A stretch of 7,481 nt of DNA from NCBI GenBank assembly GCA_028711825.1, contig JAQTRM010000053.1, forward strand, positions 1 through 7,481, in the 5' to 3' direction. This stretch comes from Candidatus Omnitrophota bacterium (GTDB lineage: Bacteria; Omnitrophota; Gorgyraeia; Gygaellales; Profunditerraquicolaceae). The notes under the pieces are model-generated. The model saw only the letters and a list, made by a program, of their open reading frames with translations, had not been told where the DNA came from and did not search any database. The stretch's first letter is position 1, and every line of letters begins with the position of its first letter. The position numbers and the translations under genes are program-made. Shown piece after piece: positions 5,617 through 7,481 of this stretch.

Positions 5617-7412
5617 ATTTTTAATACCTCCAGGAATGCCTCCTGGGGGATCTCTACTTTCCCGAATTGCTTCAGTCTTTTTTTCCCTTTTTTCTGGTTC
5701 TCCCAAAGTTTGCGCTTGCGGGTAATATCCCCTCCGGAGCACCTGCTGGTGGCGTTTTTTCCTACCGGGCGCACTCTTTCCGAAGCCAGGATCTGGCTGC
5801 CGACCGAAGCCTGGATGTTTACTTCAAAAAGCTGCCGGGGTATCAATTCTTTAAGTTTGGAAACTAAAAGATGCGCCCGGGTGAAGGCTTTATCTTTGAA
5901 CATCAGGGAAGAAAAAGCGTCGCAGATTTGACCGTTGATGAGGATGTCGAGTTTTACCAGCCGGGTAGGCTGGTATTCTTTTACCTCATAATCCATAGAG
6001 CCGTAACCGCGGGTAATGGATTTCATGCGGTCGTAAAAATCCACGATAATCTCCGACAGCGGGATGGTAAAAACAACTTTCACGCGGTCTTCGCCGAGAT
6101 ATTCATTGGAAACAAATACTCCGCGGCGCGACTTGGTAAAATCGCATACCGCTTCGATGGAATCAACCGGGACAATCATCAAAAGTTCGGCAAAGGGCTC
6201 CTGAGCTTCCTGGATGTCGCCGGAGGAATAAAGTTTCGCCGGCGTGTCCACCTCAATAATTTCCCCGGATTTTGTTTTTACCCGGTATACGACATTTGGA
6301 ACGGTAAGGATAAGATTGAGGTTGTATTCCCTCTCCAGCCTTTCCTGAACGATCTCCATATGCAAAAGCCCCAGGAAGCCGCAGCGGAAACCCGTGCCGA
6401 AGGACTGCGAATTTTCAGGCTCAAAAACAAAAGAAGCGTCGGAAAGCTTCAGCTTATGCACCGCTTCGCGTAATTCCGGGAAGTCCGCCGGATTAACCGG
6501 ATAAATGCCGCAGAAAACAAGAGGTTTTACCTGCCGGTATCCCGGCAAGGCCCCCTGGCAGGGATTCTTAGGGTCGGTAACCGTGTCCCCGATCATTACT
6601 TCACGCGGGTCGCGGATATTGGCGGTAAAATATCCTACCTCTCCGCAGCTTAATTCTTCTACCGCCGAATATTTTAAATTCTTGAAAACGCCGAGTTCTT
6701 CGATCTTATAAGTATTTCCCGTATGGAACATCTTCAGCTGAGTCTGGGGAGTGATCTTGCCGTCGATTACTTTAACAAAAACTACGACCCCTTTAAAAGA
6801 GTCGAAGCGGCAGTCGAAAGTCAGGGCTTTTAAAGCGCTGTCGGGCTCCCCCTCCGGAGCGGGAACTGTTTCAATGATACGGTCCAGTATTTCCGTTACC
6901 CCGCTTCCCTCTTTGGCGGAAGCCAGGATAATCTCTTCTTCTTTGAATCCCAGGACTGTCTCTACCTGGGATTTTACTTTCGGCACGTCGGCGGAAACCA
7001 GGTCGATCTTATTAATTACCGGGATAACATGCAGGTTATTCTCCATTGCCAGATAATAATTCGCCACCGTCTGGGCTTCAATTCCCTGTCCGGCGTCGAT
7101 CACCAGCACCGCTCCTTCGCAGGCAGCAAGGGATTTCGATACCTCATAAGTAAAATCCACATGCCCCGGGGTATCGATAAGATTTAAAATATATTCCCGG
7201 TTAAATTTCCTGGAGAAATAGTTTAACCTTACCATCGAGGCTTTAATGGTAATGCCGCGTTCTTTTTCCAGTTCCATATCGTCCAGCAGCTGGTCCCCTT
7301 TATGCCTTTTGTCCACCGCCCCGGTTATTTCCAGTATGCGGTCGGCTAAAGTGGATTTACCGTGGTCGATGTGGGCGATAATGGAAAAATTTCTTAAGAG
7401 TTCATTCCGCAT
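5613..7412 (-). CDS. lepA: elongation factor 4 (LepA), ribosome back-translocating GTPase
   Basis: EF-4 is a translational GTPase that binds the 70S ribosome and affects stalled or mis-translocated complexes and initiation; its gene is nearly universal in bacteria. The 599 residues equal the family length. The G motifs are AHIDHGKST (13-21), ERGITI (51-56), DTPGH (80-84, with the catalytic-type H84), NKID (134-137) and SAK (165-167). Domain II follows at about 190-285 and domain III at about 295-370. An EF-G-like domain V lies near 400-480, with a GYGSMDYE block close to its end. The LepA-only C-terminal domain is complete and ends with GGDITRKRK (560-568) and VEIPQEAFLEVL. That domain separates it from EF-G and TypA. 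The start at 7412 gives the usual short leader before the P-loop. It has no clear ribosome binding site but overlaps the upstream gene by 11 bases, so translation is probably coupled. Its stop overlaps the lepB start by four bases. Confidence 0.97.
   Translation of the reverse strand: MRNELLRNFSIIAHIDHGKSTLADRILEITGAVDKRHKGDQLLDDMELEKERGITIKASMVRLNYFSRKFNREYILNLIDTPGHVDFTYEVSKSLAACEGAVLVIDAGQGIEAQTVANYYLAMENNLHVIPVINKIDLVSADVPKVKSQVETVLGFKEEEIILASAKEGSGVTEILDRIIETVPAPEGEPDSALKALTFDCRFDSFKGVVVFVKVIDGKITPQTQLKMFHTGNTYKIEELGVFKNLKYSAVEELSCGEVGYFTANIRDPREVMIGDTVTDPKNPCQGALPGYRQVKPLVFCGIYPVNPADFPELREAVHKLKLSDASFVFEPENSQSFGTGFRCGFLGLLHMEIVQERLEREYNLNLILTVPNVVYRVKTKSGEIIEVDTPAKLYSSGDIQEAQEPFAELLMIVPVDSIEAVCDFTKSRRGVFVSNEYLGEDRVKVVFTIPLSEIIVDFYDRMKSITRGYGSMDYEVKEYQPTRLVKLDILINGQICDAFSSLMFKDKAFTRAHLLVSKLKELIPRQLFEVNIQASVGSQILASERVRPVGKNATSRCSGGDITRKRKLWENQKKGKKRLKQFGKVEIPQEAFLEVLKI
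5627..5631 (-). promoter_or_regulatory. lepB ribosome binding site inside the end of lepA
   Basis: GGAGG on the minus strand lies ten bases before the ATG at 5616 and is part of the last lepA codons. It decides the lepB start in favour of 5616 over the upstream in-frame ATG at 5742. Confidence 0.7.
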
Positions 7413-7481
7413 TTTTTTTACACAGGGAAAACATTTTTTCGACCACCTGCTCGATCGAAAGATCGGTAGTGTCGATATATA
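7402..7481 (-). CDS. cmk: C-terminal tail of a probable cytidylate kinase (partial)
   Basis: A minus-strand frame enters from the right edge and reads 25 residues to a TGA at 7404-7402. The visible part contains YIDTTDLSIEQVVEKMF. The pattern IDTT-x-LSIEEVVEKI is typical of the last strand and helix of bacterial (d)CMP kinases, which phosphorylate CMP and dCMP with ATP in the cytosol. The frame overlaps lepA by 11 bases, as expected of an operon partner. Only the C-terminus is seen and no catalytic residue can be checked, so a related P-loop nucleoside or shikimate-type kinase remains possible. Confidence 0.6.
   Translation of the reverse strand, partial: YIDTTDLSIEQVVEKMFSLCKKNAE

Noticed and set aside
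5617..5742. N-terminal extension of lepB giving a 233-residue protein
   Set aside because: It lies wholly inside the conserved lepA C-terminus, has unlikely composition before the membrane anchor, and the ATG at 5616 has a good ribosome binding site and gives a normal LepB N-terminus.
5521..5931. Plus-strand open frame of 136 residues
   Set aside because: Antisense to lepB and the end of lepA; composition is not protein-like.
5871..6473. Plus-strand open frame of 200 residues
   Set aside because: It is antisense to the highly conserved lepA and has no recognisable protein features; it is a shadow frame.

Overview
The window looks like ordinary bacterial chromosome of moderate GC content. 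It is tightly packed, with Shine-Dalgarno sites on most genes. It carries five complete recognisable genes, one small gene I do not recognise, and the tail of a seventh gene cut by the right edge. The set lepA, lepB, pgsA and plsY points to a free-living bacterium that makes glycerophospholipids and secretes proteins by the Sec route. The general style, including the very large cytosolic glycoside phosphorylase-like gene, would suit an uncultivated lineage such as Omnitrophota. That placement is an impression, not something the sequence proves.

Layout. Positions 1-70 hold three TGACAA repeats, a good sigma70-type promoter and a ribosome binding site. They drive the single plus-strand gene (71-3262), a 1063-residue protein resembling the GH94/GH149/GH161 glycoside phosphorylases. 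It ends in a 67-base convergent gap. Everything to the right is on the minus strand and is transcribed from the right edge leftward: the end of a probable cytidylate kinase gene (7481-7402), lepA (7412-5613), lepB (5616-5041), pgsA (4991-4428), plsY (4459-3818), and after a 149-base gap with a terminator-like hairpin, a 112-residue protein of unknown function (3668-3330).

How the genes fit together. The minus-strand run is probably one operon: the genes overlap by 11 bases (cmk/lepA), 4 bases (lepA/lepB) and 32 bases (pgsA/plsY), with only 49 bases between lepB and pgsA. It joins nucleotide supply, translation (EF-4), removal of signal peptides at the membrane, and two steps of phosphatidylglycerol synthesis (PlsY acylates glycerol-3-phosphate; PgsA makes phosphatidylglycerophosphate). 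The glycoside phosphorylase-like gene is a separate transcription unit, probably in cytosolic beta-glucan or oligosaccharide metabolism, with no transporter or regulator beside it here.

I found no mobile element, CRISPR array, tRNA, rRNA or riboswitch, and no convincing new system. The points most worth a second look are the phosphorylase-like protein, whose substrate is unknown, the small unknown protein, and the overlapping gene joints.
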